Shown piece after piece: positions 1 through 11,281 of a stretch of 64,000 bases of DNA. Position 1 is the first letter of the stretch, and the number at the start of each line of letters is the position of its first letter. The position numbers were made by a program, and so were the translations under genes. The DNA comes from Cyanophora paradoxa (lineage: Eukaryota; Glaucocystophyceae; Cyanophorales; Cyanophoraceae). Location of the stretch: NCBI GenBank assembly GCA_004431415.1, contig QPMI01000010.1, positions 372,001 to 436,000 on the forward strand, read 5' to 3'. The notes beneath the pieces were generated by a model. That model saw only the letters and a program-made list of their open reading frames with translations, was not told the origin of the DNA and did not search any database.

Positions 1-1858
1 GAGCTCGAGCCGTCGGAAGTCCCTTCGCTCAGTTCTCGGCTCCACCGTTGTCTTCGTCGCTGGCCGCTCTTACGATATTCGCGTCACCTCAATTGCCGCG
101 GTCCCAACCTTTGCGCCTTTTGTTATGGGCAACGTCAGCACTTTGACGTCACCTCATGATCACTTAAGCTTAAGCTTCACTTCCGCTTCAATTTTCTGAC
201 GATGTTGGTTTTGGAGCGCAGGTTTTTCAGTGGATCCCTACCGCGGCGGCTGCATCGTCAAGCAAGCCGCTCTGCTATTAGTAAGTCGACGTCGTGTACA
301 ATTGCAATTGAATATATAGATTGTTGTACGTATACGCGAGCTCCATACTAACCTTGAACGCTCCCAGCCACCAAACGTGCCCGCAGCTCAATGCCGCTTC
401 CAGCACTCATGCGGTGAGCCGAGCAGTGATGACTCAGTGCATTGCAGTTCCTCAATGAATCTTTGGGTATTATCGACTCACAACGCGCAACGCTCGACAG
501 AGTCTCTGGGGGACTGTTGCGTCGATGACTGCGGCGCTTCTCCTGAACCTGGTCATGAACGTGATCAGGCTCTAGAACACGCGTACGGGGTTCGCTTTAA
601 GATTGCAGCGAAGCCTCGGGTCTTGTTCTGTTGAATAAAATGTCACCAGATCATCGGTTGCGTGGGAGCGGGGTGGGGGGTGGGGTGGGGGGGGGCATGT
701 CAGCAACTAAATATTCTGTTAAATTCGGGGGGCGGGGGGGGGGGGGGGGGGGGGGGGAGGGAGGAAGGGGTGGCTAGCAGATTATCTCGTCGTTGGGTTC
801 GAAACGAGGTCAGCACCGGTACCGCGGCCCCTGACCCGGTGACCTGAGATCTGAGAACCAATTCGATCTCGCGCACGCCTACTTATATGCGTCCGCCCGC
901 AGTAAACGTCCGCCTTGAACCTGAGGGCTTCGACCATATCGTCATCCAGAACGTGCGTCCAGACTTTAAATAGCTAGAATCGCTCTCCGAGGCTCGCACA
1001 AGCTAGCGCTCAAGTAGCCGCCACTTGTACCCCGCAGGCGTTCCAATGGATTTCGGTCGGGTCCTCCAGTGGTGGATCGTACGCGTAACGCGTGTCACCC
1101 TCCGTGCGCGCGCATCATTAAATTGCTGCCAGATCTATATATAGGGCTGCGTGACATCAACGTCGTCGTCAAATTAAATAATGGATCCGGATTTCGCAGA
1201 TACACCGCGTGTGCACCCCGCCGCAACTAAACCACGCGTCATTGACCCGTGCGGTGCGCTCGATTTGCGTTTCCTCTTCCCTATTGCAACCTATACTGCT
1301 ACTTATAATGAGAGCTGGCCGCGGCTCACATTGGGATGCAGGGCGGCATTCAGCTCCTCCTTAGTCTCCTGGCGGGCGCTCTCGCCGTTGCCCTATAATA
1401 GCAGCTGCAGCCGCCGCGGTGCTAGCGCGATACAGCGCCGCGGCGATGAATAAACACGACAGCAGTGCAGATGCGCACCGCAGTAATGGTAATAGCATAG
1501 TACACCCGGTGACCGCAATGACTTGCACGTGTACCCTTTAATTTCGCATTGTTTTGGTCAAGCCTTTTTTGTGGATAGGACGCGTTATAATTAACGTTCG
1601 CATGAGCCTCGGAGCAAGAACCCTTATAATTAAGCTTGCGAACCCCAAGGCGCGCGCCGCGGCAGGCAGGGTCTTGTCGCCAGTCACCTCCATGCATACG
1701 ACTATGGCCCAGTATTGAGTACTAGTGCCCCGGTGGTGCCCCGGTGGCGAGCGATAGGCGCCGGCCTGTTTAGTATGTGAATTTTCGACTTGAATTTTCG
1801 GGGCACAGCGCAGCCATTTCTACATCCCCGATCTCTTCATGATCACTGCCCCGCCCCC
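1..1858. other. Left-end intergenic stretch, no gene recognised
   Basis: I found no exon with recognisable protein similarity on either strand. Composition is mixed, with many short palindromes (for example HindIII-, EcoRV- and BglII-like words). A run of 24 G lies at 734-757 inside a longer G-rich tract. The short open frames here show no family signature and no convincing splice signals. A promoter or part of an unknown gene cannot be excluded. Confidence 0.4.
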
Positions 1859-2224
1859 CTTCAGCCGGGGGCGCTTTCTTCGTTATGGATGCGCTTCATT
1901 ACGAGGGCGCGCACCCCCTGGAGCTCGGCGGCCCTCCCGACGCAGACCTGCCGGCCGCGAAACTCAGCGCGCCCCCGAGCGCCAGGCTTGGGGAAGGGGG
2001 AAAGGCCAGGCGAGCCCGTAGGATCGGGCAAGGGGAGACCTCCCCCTATAGCTAGCCGTCGCAGCCGGGGGAGGGGGGGGAGGGGGGGAGGGGGAGCGGG
2101 GGGGCGGGCCTGGGCGTGCGCGGCGGCGATGAGGCGCCGGTAGGTCCTCTCCGAAAAATCCCGGAGGCCCATCTCCTGCTCAGATCAGATCAGATCGGAT
2201 CGAATCAGATCGGATCGAATCAGA
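1859..2224. repeat. Direct repeat copy 1 (366 bp, duplicated patatin 3' end)
   Basis: This segment is nearly identical to 2607-2972 at a constant offset of 748 bp. The only differences I see are a few bases in the G-rich tract near 2065-2105. It carries a second copy of the last recognisable patatin exon on the minus strand, with the MGLRDFSERTYRR block encoded just left of 2172. Both copies keep the same 103-codon open frame. It ends in GATC-rich microsatellite sequence. Confidence 0.9.
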
Positions 2225-2227
2225 GAT
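2182..2227. repeat. GATC-rich microsatellite
   Basis: Repeated units of the form GATCAGATC and GGATCGAATCA occur here and again at about 2930-3006, at the ends of the two copies of the 366-bp repeat. These short repeats may have promoted the unequal exchange that made the duplication; that is inference. Confidence 0.7.
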
Positions 2228-2606
2228 CACTGCCCCAATTGCAAGCTCCACCCTGAATATTAATCTGGTCAATTCTCAAAAAAGCTGCAGCGGCGTTTAT
2301 ATTACATCTAGATCTGTGCAAATTACAGTCTGCACACTTCCCCATTTTATTTATTGAGCATATATTATTTCACTCTTCGCTCATACGCGCCGGGGGCATG
2401 GCTGCGCCGCTAGCGCTTCTGGCGCCAGCTGCAGCCCCAGCGCTCGGCGCAGTGGCGGCGCCGGGTGCACTGGCGGGCCCGCAGCCGCAGGTGGCGTCGA
2501 AGCCGGCTAAATCGGGGCCGCCTCTGCCGGCCCCGGTATCCCCCAGCGAGCGCCGGCGCCGCTCCTGCACATCGAGCAGCTTCCCAGCCACCTGCCGCCG
2601 CTTCCA

Positions 2607-2972
2607 CTTCAGCCGGGGGCGCTTTCTTCGTTATGGATGCGCTTCATTACGAGGGCGCGCACCCCCTGGAGCTCGGCGGCCCTCCCGACGCAGACCTGCC
2701 GGCCGCGAAACTCAGCGCGCCCCCGAGCGCCAGGCTTGGGGAAGGGGGAAAGGCCAGGCGAGCCCGTAGGATCGGGCAAGGGGAGACCTCCCCCTATAGC
2801 TAGCCGTCGCAGCCGGGGGAGGGGGGGGGAGGGGGGGAGGGGGAGGGGGGGGCGGGCCTGGGCGTGCGCGGCGGCGATGAGGCGCCGGTAGGTCCTCTCC
2901 GAAAAATCCCGGAGGCCCATCTCCTGCTCAGATCAGATCAGATCGGATCGAATCAGATCGGATCGAATCAGA
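2607..2972. repeat. Direct repeat copy 2 (366 bp)
   Basis: This is the gene-proximal copy of the 366-bp repeat also found at 1859-2224. It holds the exon beginning MGLRDFSERTYRR on the minus strand, which continues the patatin reading. The 382-bp spacer between the copies is GC-rich and contains a further open minus-strand frame at about 2392-2600. Confidence 0.9.
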
Positions 2973-4978
2973 TCTGATCAGCTGCAGATCGAATCAAATC
3001 AGATCGGGGGGTACGGGGGTGCGCCTCGGGGAGAGATCGACGTCGAAGCGGTGGTACTCCAGCGCCCCGCAGGCCGCCGCCGGGCACTGGCCCTGGGGGG
3101 GGGGGGGGGGGGGGGGGGGGGCAGGGGGGGGAGGTCAAGGGGGCGGGGACGGGAGGGGGCGGAGAGGGGCGGAAGGCGAAGGGATTTGGGCGGGCCAGAA
3201 GAGGAGTGGCCTTGGGGAAGGGAGGCATAAGGGGCAGATGATCACAAAGAGAGGGGGGGGGACGAGGGGGAGGAAGGGGAGTGGGGCGTGGGGGGAAGGG
3301 CCCGAACGGAGTGGCCTTAGGCCTCGGCGAAGGCAGGGGCGGATGGGGGAGGAGATGGGGACAAAGGGGGGGGGGGGGGAGGAGGGGGGGTGGGCGGGGC
3401 GAGCGAGGGGCGGGAGCAACGCGCACGAAGGTGGCGCCGGCGATGGTCTCGAGGATCATATGAGGTAGCTCGAGGCTCGCGTTGAAAAGGTACCTGGCCG
3501 CGTTATTTCAGATCTGACGCTGAAAAAAGAAGGCTAGAGGCCATGAAACTTCTAAATATATATCTTTACTATTAAATCTGGATATAAAGCTTCAGGTTCT
3601 TGACGGGGGCGAACTTCATGACGGGTACGACCCACGCAAAGAACGAGCGCCGGCGGACCGCCTTGCGCCGCGATCTGCGGGGGTGCGGGTTCAGCAAGCG
3701 TGACGGGTACGCTCCTAGGGAGAACCGAGGGTACAGCGCACCGCGGAGAGCCGGGCTGCGGGGCCCCGGTACCCAGAGCCACCAGAAGGATCCGCACGCC
3801 GGCTCCGGGGAAGAGGCTGCGCGAGAAGCAGGCGGAGGGGTACACTCAGGTGCAGGGTACACCCAATAAGGGCGCCGGTACGCGAAAGCACCGCCTGGCC
3901 TCTGCGTAGGCGAGGAGGGAGGGGTTGGCGGCCCATATACCCCCGTCCACGCAGACGGGGCCGCCCTCTGGGGACTGGACGCCACCGCCGCCCTTCATCT
4001 CCACGGGGAGGAACACTGCCGCGGATCAAATCTGGATCGGTTTCGAATTCGAATTCAAATTCGAAATACGGGGTTCGAGCAGCGCGCACTGGAGGGTACG
4101 GCGGACGATGCGCGGATCTGCAGGACGATCGAATCAGCTCTTAGATCTGAAGGCAACGATCCGATGCTAACTGACGGGCGCGCGACGCACGGCGTCGACG
4201 AGGAGAAAGTTGGCGCTCGGGTCGGCGCGGGCGGAGGAGGAGGAGAAGAGGACGGGCCGCTCGCTGCGCACGTCGTACGCCGGGAAGACAAGCGCCGCCC
4301 GCACGTCTGAGAGCCGGAGCTGCGGGATCAAATTCGGATCAAATTCGAATCGAGGTCTCCGATGGAGCAGGCGAATCGCGCGAGGCCGCGGAGGCGCGCA
4401 TGGCCGAAGAGCTTCTCGAGCGTCTTGCGGATGCGGTCGGCGTTGAGCGCGGGCCGCCCGAGAGCCTTGAGCCGCAGCACTTTCCCCGCGATCCAATCGT
4501 GCAGCCTCCAGCGGAGCGAGCTGCGAGCCCCTGTCACATCCTTCGGGTGCTCGTGGATGTACTTGAGGATCTCGGCTGCCGACATGGGCAGCGCGTGGAG
4601 CCCGCTGCCCGCGGCCGGAAGCGAGGGCGGGCAGAAGAGCGCCGCGGCGGCCATCGAGCCCACGGATGTGGCGGCGCACCTGAGAGGCGATCGGATCGAG
4701 CGAATGTGAGCTGGGCGCGAGGGATGGGTTCGTGAAGGGCGCACACGTCAAATAGATCTCCGATGCGGCGGCCCGTCATGAGCTCAATCTCGCGCAGGAT
4801 CTCCAGCTCTATGACCCCCCGGAAGCCTGCGCGCGCGCGGAGCTGGATGTGCGGCCGGCTGCTGCGCATGCCGCGGTGCATGCGCACCGCCGCCATCCAA
4901 GGAGAGAACGGTCACAGTCGCGTTCAAATCGTCCTCTGCGGCTGCGCAGGCGGCGTCCGGGGAGACTCGCGGCTGCAT
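2609..4978 (-). CDS. Patatin-like phospholipase
   Basis: Patatin-family lipid acyl hydrolase, using a Ser-Asp dyad to release fatty acids from glycerolipids. The first exon ends VTVLSLDGG and the next begins GFRGVIELEIL, rebuilding the oxyanion motif DGGGFRG across an intron with donor GTGCGC. An exon ending GRRIGDLFDV is followed by one with AATSVGSMAAAAL, the nucleophile elbow; this is ATSVG instead of the usual GTSTG. Later exons read PAYDVRSERPVLFSS, DAVRRA, ASSAVPSS, then VDGGIWAANPSLLAYAEA with the catalytic Asp in DGG (about 3925-3960), then RILLVALGTG. Downstream exons include LELPHMILETIAG (about 3450) and MGLRDFSERTYRR (2920). The ATG at 4978 is the first in frame before LSLDGG. The exact 3' end is uncertain because the terminal exon is duplicated. 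Confidence 0.85.
3095..3121. repeat. 27-base poly(G) run (poly-C on the patatin sense strand)
   Basis: An uninterrupted G homopolymer lies inside an intron of the minus-strand patatin gene, so the transcript would carry poly(C). It is followed by about 300 bases of G-rich, A-interrupted sequence. Confidence 0.9.
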
Positions 4979-5369
4979 AAGCTGGTGCGACGCGACGCGG
5001 GCGGCGCCAACTTGGGCCAACAACAGAACCGCGCGGCGGGCTCTGCAGCTGCGCGCGCTCTTCCCAGACTCTACAGCCAGAGCCAGCTGCAGCGCTAGCG
5101 CTGCGGCTGGCGGCCTGCCGCTGACGTCGCCGGAGAGAAGTACTCCTTAGTGTCTGTCGGCTGTAGGGGTACACGACTCACGCTCAAGCGGCCGGCGGTC
5201 ACGGATGCCTACGTATACAAGTAGGCGCCGGCCTTCCGGAGCGTCAGCAGCACCACTCTTGCGGAAGCCTGCGGCTTGCAGAACTCGCGTGTAACGTCGA
5301 AGCGTACGACGCAAGTTCGCGCCTGCAGCGAGGAAGCGGCGGAGCGCTACACACGTTCAAGGTCTGATT

Positions 5370-8300
5370 ATGGAGGATGCAGCGAGCGTGTTCCCGGTCC
5401 AGCTTTTCTCCGTGCGGCGCAGCGCGCGCGAAATCCCGTTCGAGCCCGAGCCGGGGGAGCGTGGCAGCGTCGCCTGCACGATCTTAGTCAACCGCGCACA
5501 CTCCCTGAGGCTTCGAGACTTCGTCTTCAGGCCTGGGTCGCTTCTGGAGTTGGAGCTCGTGTGAGTAATCCCCGCATGCGCAGCATGCGCAGCATGTGCA
5601 CGCATATGTGTCCCGCAGCTGGTAACGTGGGTTTTGATCTGCGCAGGCAAGCCGTTACCGGGGCCGCTGTAGAGAACCCGAATGTGCTTGTCGATCTCCG
5701 GACTATCGGCGGACGCTGCCTGCGGGAGGAGGAGTGGACGGCCTTCGCCAGGCGATCAATTCGCTGCACCCTGGACGCTGATGGGATATCTTCTCCGTTC
5801 GCGGTTGCCGTCCGGTCGTACACGGTCTGTGTCAGCGTTTGAGGCGCCCGCGCGCGGCCCCCGTGACGCCGCACGCAACAGCGCGCGCGGCGGCTGCCTC
5901 AGCGCTTCTGGCTGCGCATGCGGCTCGTCGGCCCGGACGGCTCGTGTGCCGAGATCGGGCCGGGGCGGCTAAACCTGCTGGTCAGGGCCCGCGACGCGAG
6001 AAGGCTCAACCTCGACGACGATGAACCGGGCCCCGCTCCCGTTGACGCGCCGGCGCCGGCCGCGGCCGCGGGCCGCCCAGCGGAGTACTGCGCCGCTCCC
6101 GCTCTCACGTTGAACTGGCCGGCACCGGCGAATTCCCAGATTTCATTAGCATCTCCCACGCCAACCGCACCCGACAACAGCACGCCCCCCCCGCGACGCA
6201 AGCGGCCTCCGTCGAGCCCGCGGGCGGAGGCGGATCTCGGGGGGCGTGCGCAGCAGCCGCGGCGGGACGGCGCCGGCGCCGGCGCCGGGGCGCCGGAGGA
6301 GGACGCGGAGGTGGAGGCGCTGGGGGCCGACCTCTCCCGCCTGGCCGTGGCGGTCGCCGCGGAGGAGTTCGAGACGAGCGCGCGGCGCTGGCGCGCGCTC
6401 GCCTCGCCCCCCCCGCCCCCGCCCGCCGAGCCGCACTCGACTTCTCCGGCGCCCGACGCCGCTCTAGACCTATGCAAGTTCGGCATCATTTGCGGTCGGA
6501 CTCGCGCCCCGCCCAGCCGCCCGTCTTTGCTCGCCTGATTATCCACCTGCAGAGTTCGCACAGAGCTCCGAAGACTACTCCGGCGCCTTCGAGCGGATCG
6601 TGAGCCGCGCCCTCGGTCGGTCTGCCTTCCACGTCCTAGGCCCTCCCGCGGTGCGCCGGCCCCCGCGCCCGCTCCGGATCCGCCCTCGTCGCTCCGCCGT
6701 CGACGCTGCGCCTCGCCGCAGGCGAAGGGAGAGGGTCCTGGCTCGCCGGCCGCCCTACCGCTCGCCCTGCCGTGCGCGCCCGGCCCGCGAGGCGCCGCCC
6801 CCGTTCCGGAGCTCAGCTCGCCGCCCCCGCAGGCCTCGCATCGGGCGCATCCCCGACGCCCATCTGTTCCTCGATCTCCGCGAGCGGTGCGCTAGCAGTA
6901 CCTCCTCTGCCGCGCGCCGGACCCGCCCGTAATTGTTCATCTATGCGCTGCGCAGTGTACGCGTGCAGGTCCCTGAGGCGCTGGGCGATCGCAAGGGGGG
7001 CCCTGCCCCGGCCCCGCCCCCGGCGTTTCCCGCCCTCCTCTCCCCCGACGAGAGCGCGGCGCTCGAGGCCCGGCTGCTCGAGGTGCGCCCCGGCCCGGAC
7101 CTTCGCCCGGCGCCGCCTGACGATCTGGGGCCGGCGCAGCTGCACGCGGCGGCTGCGAAGGGGCTTCCGGGCGCCTGCGAGCAGTTCCAGGAGGCGCTGT
7201 GCGTGGGCCCGGGCGCCGCCGATGCGCGGTGAAGCTCAACGCCGGCGCAGCTGCGACGCGCGCGTGCTGGCGACGGGCCTCGTGCAGGACGGGATCGGGG
7301 GCTACAGGGCGCACCGCATGCTGCAGACGCTGCGGGGCGCGCGGCGCTCGGACGCCGGCCCGCACGCCGTCGCGTCCTCCCTCGTCGCCTGCGTCGCTTC
7401 CTGGTCCGCTCTGGCCCCGCGCTGGGCCCTCGCTCAGCCGCGCCGCTCACGCCTTGTCTCGTTCTGTCCGCAGCCGCCCAGAGTCCCTCACGCAGTGAGT
7501 CTGCGGGCGCCGCGCCGCCCCGCCGGGCGCAGTTGAACGGGTGGGGCAGGGAGCAGCTCCGCGCGGCGGTGGAGCAGTGCATCGCCCTTCTCGAGTTCGG
7601 GACGGTACGCTCCTTCTCTTTAGCTATGCGCAGGGGCGCGCCTCTTAGGCCTGACCGGGGCCCGCTTCTTCACGCCAGGCGTTCGCTGCCTCGTCAATGG
7701 ACCTCTGGCTCCTGGACCTGCCGAGCGTCGAGGCGGTGGCACAGGTAATGCTCGACTGCGCCCAGCGCGTCGAGGTGCGGCATTCCCCCCCCCCCCCTCC
7801 CCCCCCCTCTCCCCCTTCCCCCACTTTTCCCTCCACCCGGCCCGCGTTGCTTGGGTACTGAATGGCGCGGGGCCGGGGTAGGACCCGGAGCTGAAGGCAC
7901 ACGCCCTGGTCACCGGCGCCACCTCCAAGGCGGGGGTACGCCACCCGCTCGACGAGGTCCCGATTCACATGTACCTGGAGGCGTACGCCCCCCCCCCCCC
8001 CCCCCCACCCCCAACCCCTCCGCCCCCCCCCCCCCCCCCCCCCTCTCCTCCCCTGCTCCCGACCGCCGCGCGCGCGCAGGCGGGGCCTCCTGCGGCGGCA
8101 CGGGCTGATCCCCTCTCGGCTCGAGTGCGAGCTGATGCGTCAGCTTCTAGCCCTCCTCTCCGTGATGTGCGTACCCCCCGCGCCCTCCTCCCCCGTGCCC
8201 CGTTGACTTCGAGTGCAGGAGCGAGCTGCTGATCATGGGGGTCAACGAGGCGATGGCCCGAGCGGAGAAGGAGCGGCGGCTGGCCAAGTACGCCCTGGTG

Positions 8301-9269
8301 ATCGAGGAGCTCTCCGCGTCGATCTACTGGTTCTCGGACCCCGAGACGGCGACCCCCCGCGACATCCTCCAGATGGTCCACATCAACCACTCCCTCGGTG
8401 CGCTGCGCGGCGCGGCCGCCGACGCCGGCAGGCGCCTGCCTGGTCGCGGCTCGGCCGGCCGCCCACGTTCTCTCCTTCCTTCCGCGCAGCGCTCAACGCG
8501 ACCAGAGCCGGGGAGCACTCGCGCGCCGACGCAATGTACTCGAGAGCAGAGGAGGCGCTCTTCTTCGCGCGCGCGGAGGCGCTCCCGGCGGAGGTGCGGG
8601 CCGCCTTTTCCACGGGGCAGGTGCTCGTCGTCCGCCTCTTCGAGAAAGTCCGGCGCTCCCACTTCATCGACGTGCGCATGCGCCCTCCCACCCTCGCTTC
8701 CCGTCCCGCGCCCATCTGATCTCACGCCAGGCACTGAAGTACGCTCGGCTCCTGGCTGAGGAGGACCGACGCCGGCGGGAGCTGTGGGCGATGCCCGCCT
8801 CGGACTACCTCAACTGCTACACCAGCCGCTTCTTCTGGCTCCTCTTCGACCCCGCCGCCCTCTGCCGCATGCTCAAGCTCCTCGCCGTCGTTTTCAAGGC
8901 GCGGCCTTTCCCCTCCTCTAGATCTCTCGTTCATATGCCGATGAGCTGGGCGGGGTGCAGGTGCTGGGGACGTACGACAAGACGCCGCAGGGCGCGCACC
9001 TGAACTTCGCCCTGGGGGACGTCCTCGCCGTCTCGGGGCGCCACGCGGAGGCCGTCGAGGCGTACGATGAGTGCATCCAGGCGCGCCCCCCGCCCCGCCC
9101 CGCCGCTCCGCTGCGCCCGCCGACACGGCTGCTGCCGCCCGTGCAGCTGTACGCGGCGTTCGACGAGTACTTCCCGCCCGACTCGCGGCGCGTCGCGGCG
9201 GCGCGCCGCGCGCTGGAGGCCTGCCGCGCCGCCGTCGCCGCCGGCGCGTCCGACCAAGCCCCGACGTGA
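5370..9269 (+). CDS. Unrecognised multi-exon protein(s)
   Basis: I do not recognise the family. The ATG at 5370 opens an exon reading MEDAASVFPVQLFSVRR, followed by a canonical GTGAGT intron and an exon with ENPNVLVDLRTIGGRCL. Further exons contain RLVGPDGSCAEIGPG (about 5920) and a Pro/Ala-rich segment to about 6530. From about 6930 to 9270 the exons are mostly helical: LSPDESAALEARLLEV, VNEAMARAEKERRLAKYALVIEEL (8238-8310), SRADAMYSRAEEALFFARAEAL, ALKYARLLAEEDRRRREL, and HLNFALGDVLAVSGRHAEAVEAYDECI (about 9000-9080). The last is TPR-like. The stop is at about 9269. Introns carry long sense-strand C runs at 7988-8006 and 8023-8043. The 5' part (5.4-6.9 kb) and 3' part could be two genes. Confidence 0.5.
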
Positions 9270-9839
9270 CACTCGCAGCGACGCCGCCTTACATCGAATC
9301 GCCGAGGGTGTCGACCCCCCCCCCCCCCCCCCCCCCCCCCCCGAGGGGGTACCTCAAGCAGCACCCGAGCGGCGACCCGCGGCCCAGCAGCGGAGGCCGC
9401 CGCCGCCGCCGCCGCCGCCGCCGCGGGAGCTGGTGCCGGCGCAGTAGCAGGGCGGGCCAGCAGCAGGGCGGACCGCCTCGCGAGGGCTCCGCGGCCCGCG
9501 GGCCTCTTCCGCCCACCAGCAAGGGTATCGAGTTCTTCGAGAACTGCCGCGAGAAGGTGCTGCACCCACCCGCATCGAAAATGTATTTACCCTTCCCTGA
9601 TTCGCGTACCCAGGGCTTCCGCGAGCGCCAGAAGCGGACAGGGGAGCCTTACACCCCCTCCACGCACTGTACCCTGGTGGAGGGCGACGTACCCCCGTAT
9701 CAGTGCGTCGTCTTCGACATGCGCTTCTTGGGGGCGAGGGCCGGCCCCTTTTTCGCGCCCCAGACCCTCTCCTCCCGCTCGGCCCCCAAGGCCAGGCCCC
9801 CAAGCAGGCCCAAGCTCTGGTATCGTTTTAGTTTCGCCC
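9270..9839 (+). other. Possible exon region downstream of the unknown gene
   Basis: A 28-base C run (9315-9342) is followed by codon-like sequence on the plus strand. The fragments KGIEFFENCREKVLHPP (about 9523-9573) and GEPYTPSTHCTLVEGDVPPYQ (about 9640-9705) look like coding exons, but I recognise no family and cannot attach them confidently to a neighbour. They may be 3' exons of the preceding gene if the stop at 9269 is bypassed by splicing. Confidence 0.3.
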
Positions 9840-10345
9840 CTCCAACCCCTCCTCATCCTAGATCTAGACGTCGACCTCGTTTTTCTAATTCCAGCGAAAT
9901 TGCGCTGTATCGAAAGTCGAGTATTTCGTTTCGCCCCTCCTCTTATACTGCCGCTTCCGAATCCGATTTTGAATCCCTCACCTCTGCTTTTAGCATCTGC
10001 AGTACCGCAAGTTAGTCTTCAGCCGTCGCTTGTTTTGCCTCTTCCACATGTACCGCCGGCGCCTCGATCTAGTTTCCGTGCACAGCCATCGCTTCCTCTC
10101 CTTCGTCCGTTACTGTTGCTCCTTCGTCTTTTGTCTTTGTCTCTAGCTATAGGGTTGCTCGTTCTAGTACACCTGCTGTGTCCTTTAGCTCTAGTGCTAC
10201 TTCTTCTCGTGCTCGTTCTCCTTATCTCTTGCGTTCTCGCGATCGTGTCCCTCGTCGTGCTCCTTAGCTCTTATGCATATGTCTTGCGATCTCGATTGCC
10301 TACGACTTCTTTGATTTGTGATTGCTTTGTCGATTTTTAATTTTA
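9840..10345. other. Pyrimidine-rich, lower-GC block of unknown origin
   Basis: The plus strand is strongly T/C-biased and much lower in GC than the surrounding genes. One frame stays open for 146 codons (9900-10340) but encodes a Leu/Val-rich string, as expected from pyrimidine skew alone. Another frame is Ser-rich. The block ends just before a strong TTCG hairpin. It may be a decayed retroelement end; no reverse transcriptase or integrase motif is visible. Confidence 0.35.
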
Positions 10346-10351
10346 CTACCT

Positions 10352-10376
10352 ACGGGGGGTTCGCCCTTCCGTAGTC
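10352..10376 (+). other. Strong hairpin with TTCG loop
   Basis: The 25-base sequence from CTACGG to CCGTAG folds into a stem of about 10 pairs with one bulge, capped by a TTCG tetraloop. It follows the pyrimidine-rich block and precedes an A/G-rich segment (CTCAAAAAGAAAGAG). It could be an RNA structure at a retroelement end or a 3'-end signal. Confidence 0.5.
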
Positions 10377-11281
10377 TCTCTCAAAAAGAAAGAGTATTTC
10401 GAATTCAGGAGGGCCGCGTCGGCCCGCGTGCCCGCATTGCCCGGGCCGTTCGGGCCGGGGCCGGGGCGCGGGCCGCGCGGCCCGGCGGCGGGCCGGCGCC
10501 CGAGCCACTTAAGCCCTCGATAATAGGCTCCTAACCGCCCGTTTATATATCAAACTAGGACTCTAGGAGCGCTAGCGCCGCGCGCCGCCGGCATGATCAT
10601 CCCTTCAAAGGCTTTAAATTAACTTCTGGTCGACGTCCAAGTTCTCACGGTTCTGGATCAATTTCTGGAGCCCCTCCGAGGGCTCCGTCGGCCAGGACGA
10701 ATCCTCCGATCCGGATTCCGGAGTCGACGTCCGGATCGGAGCTGAGTCGGAGACTCGGAGGCTCGGAGCCTCGGAGGTCGCGTCAAGTTGCCCAAGAGAC
10801 ATGCATGGGAAATTGGGAATTCGAGGCTCCTCCGAGCTGCAGGGGGGTACCGCGCGTCGGTCTTAAATTTCTGCTGCCGGAGCCTGCCGGCGGGCTGCTG
10901 GCAGCCTGCTGCTTGTGCGCACTGCGCATGCGTGGCAAGCCACACCGCCGCCGCGGCGACGCGGCGACCGCAGCTGCAGCGCCCGTCGAAGCTTAAGCCC
11001 CAGGCCTATAGCTAGGCCTACTGCGGCCTCCTGTATATACGTAGCTAGGCCTCCAGCAAGATTCAACTTGGCAACAAGATTCACGGACGTTTAACGTAGG
11101 GCTGCGCGGCGGGCGCATACTAGCTATAGTCAGCGAGCCTTCAAGTCGTTCGCCGGCGCCGCAGCCGGTCGGCACGCGTACGGCATCGATATCAGCATCA
11201 ATATCGCTGGCAGGCACGGCCTGGCGGCCGCCGGGCGGAATTCGTATACGTAGCCGCGCATGCGCAGCTGCAGCGCTCCAT
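10377..11281. other. Palindrome-rich intergenic region
   Basis: No exon is recognised. The stretch is dense in self-complementary words such as TAGCTA, GCATGC and AGGCCT, with a run of GGAGTC/CCGAGG-type repeats at 10670-10790. Confidence 0.4.

Noticed and set aside
9900-10340. 146-codon hydrophobic open frame as a membrane protein
   Set aside because: The Leu/Val richness follows from T/C skew of the DNA; neighbouring frames show similar skew-driven strings.
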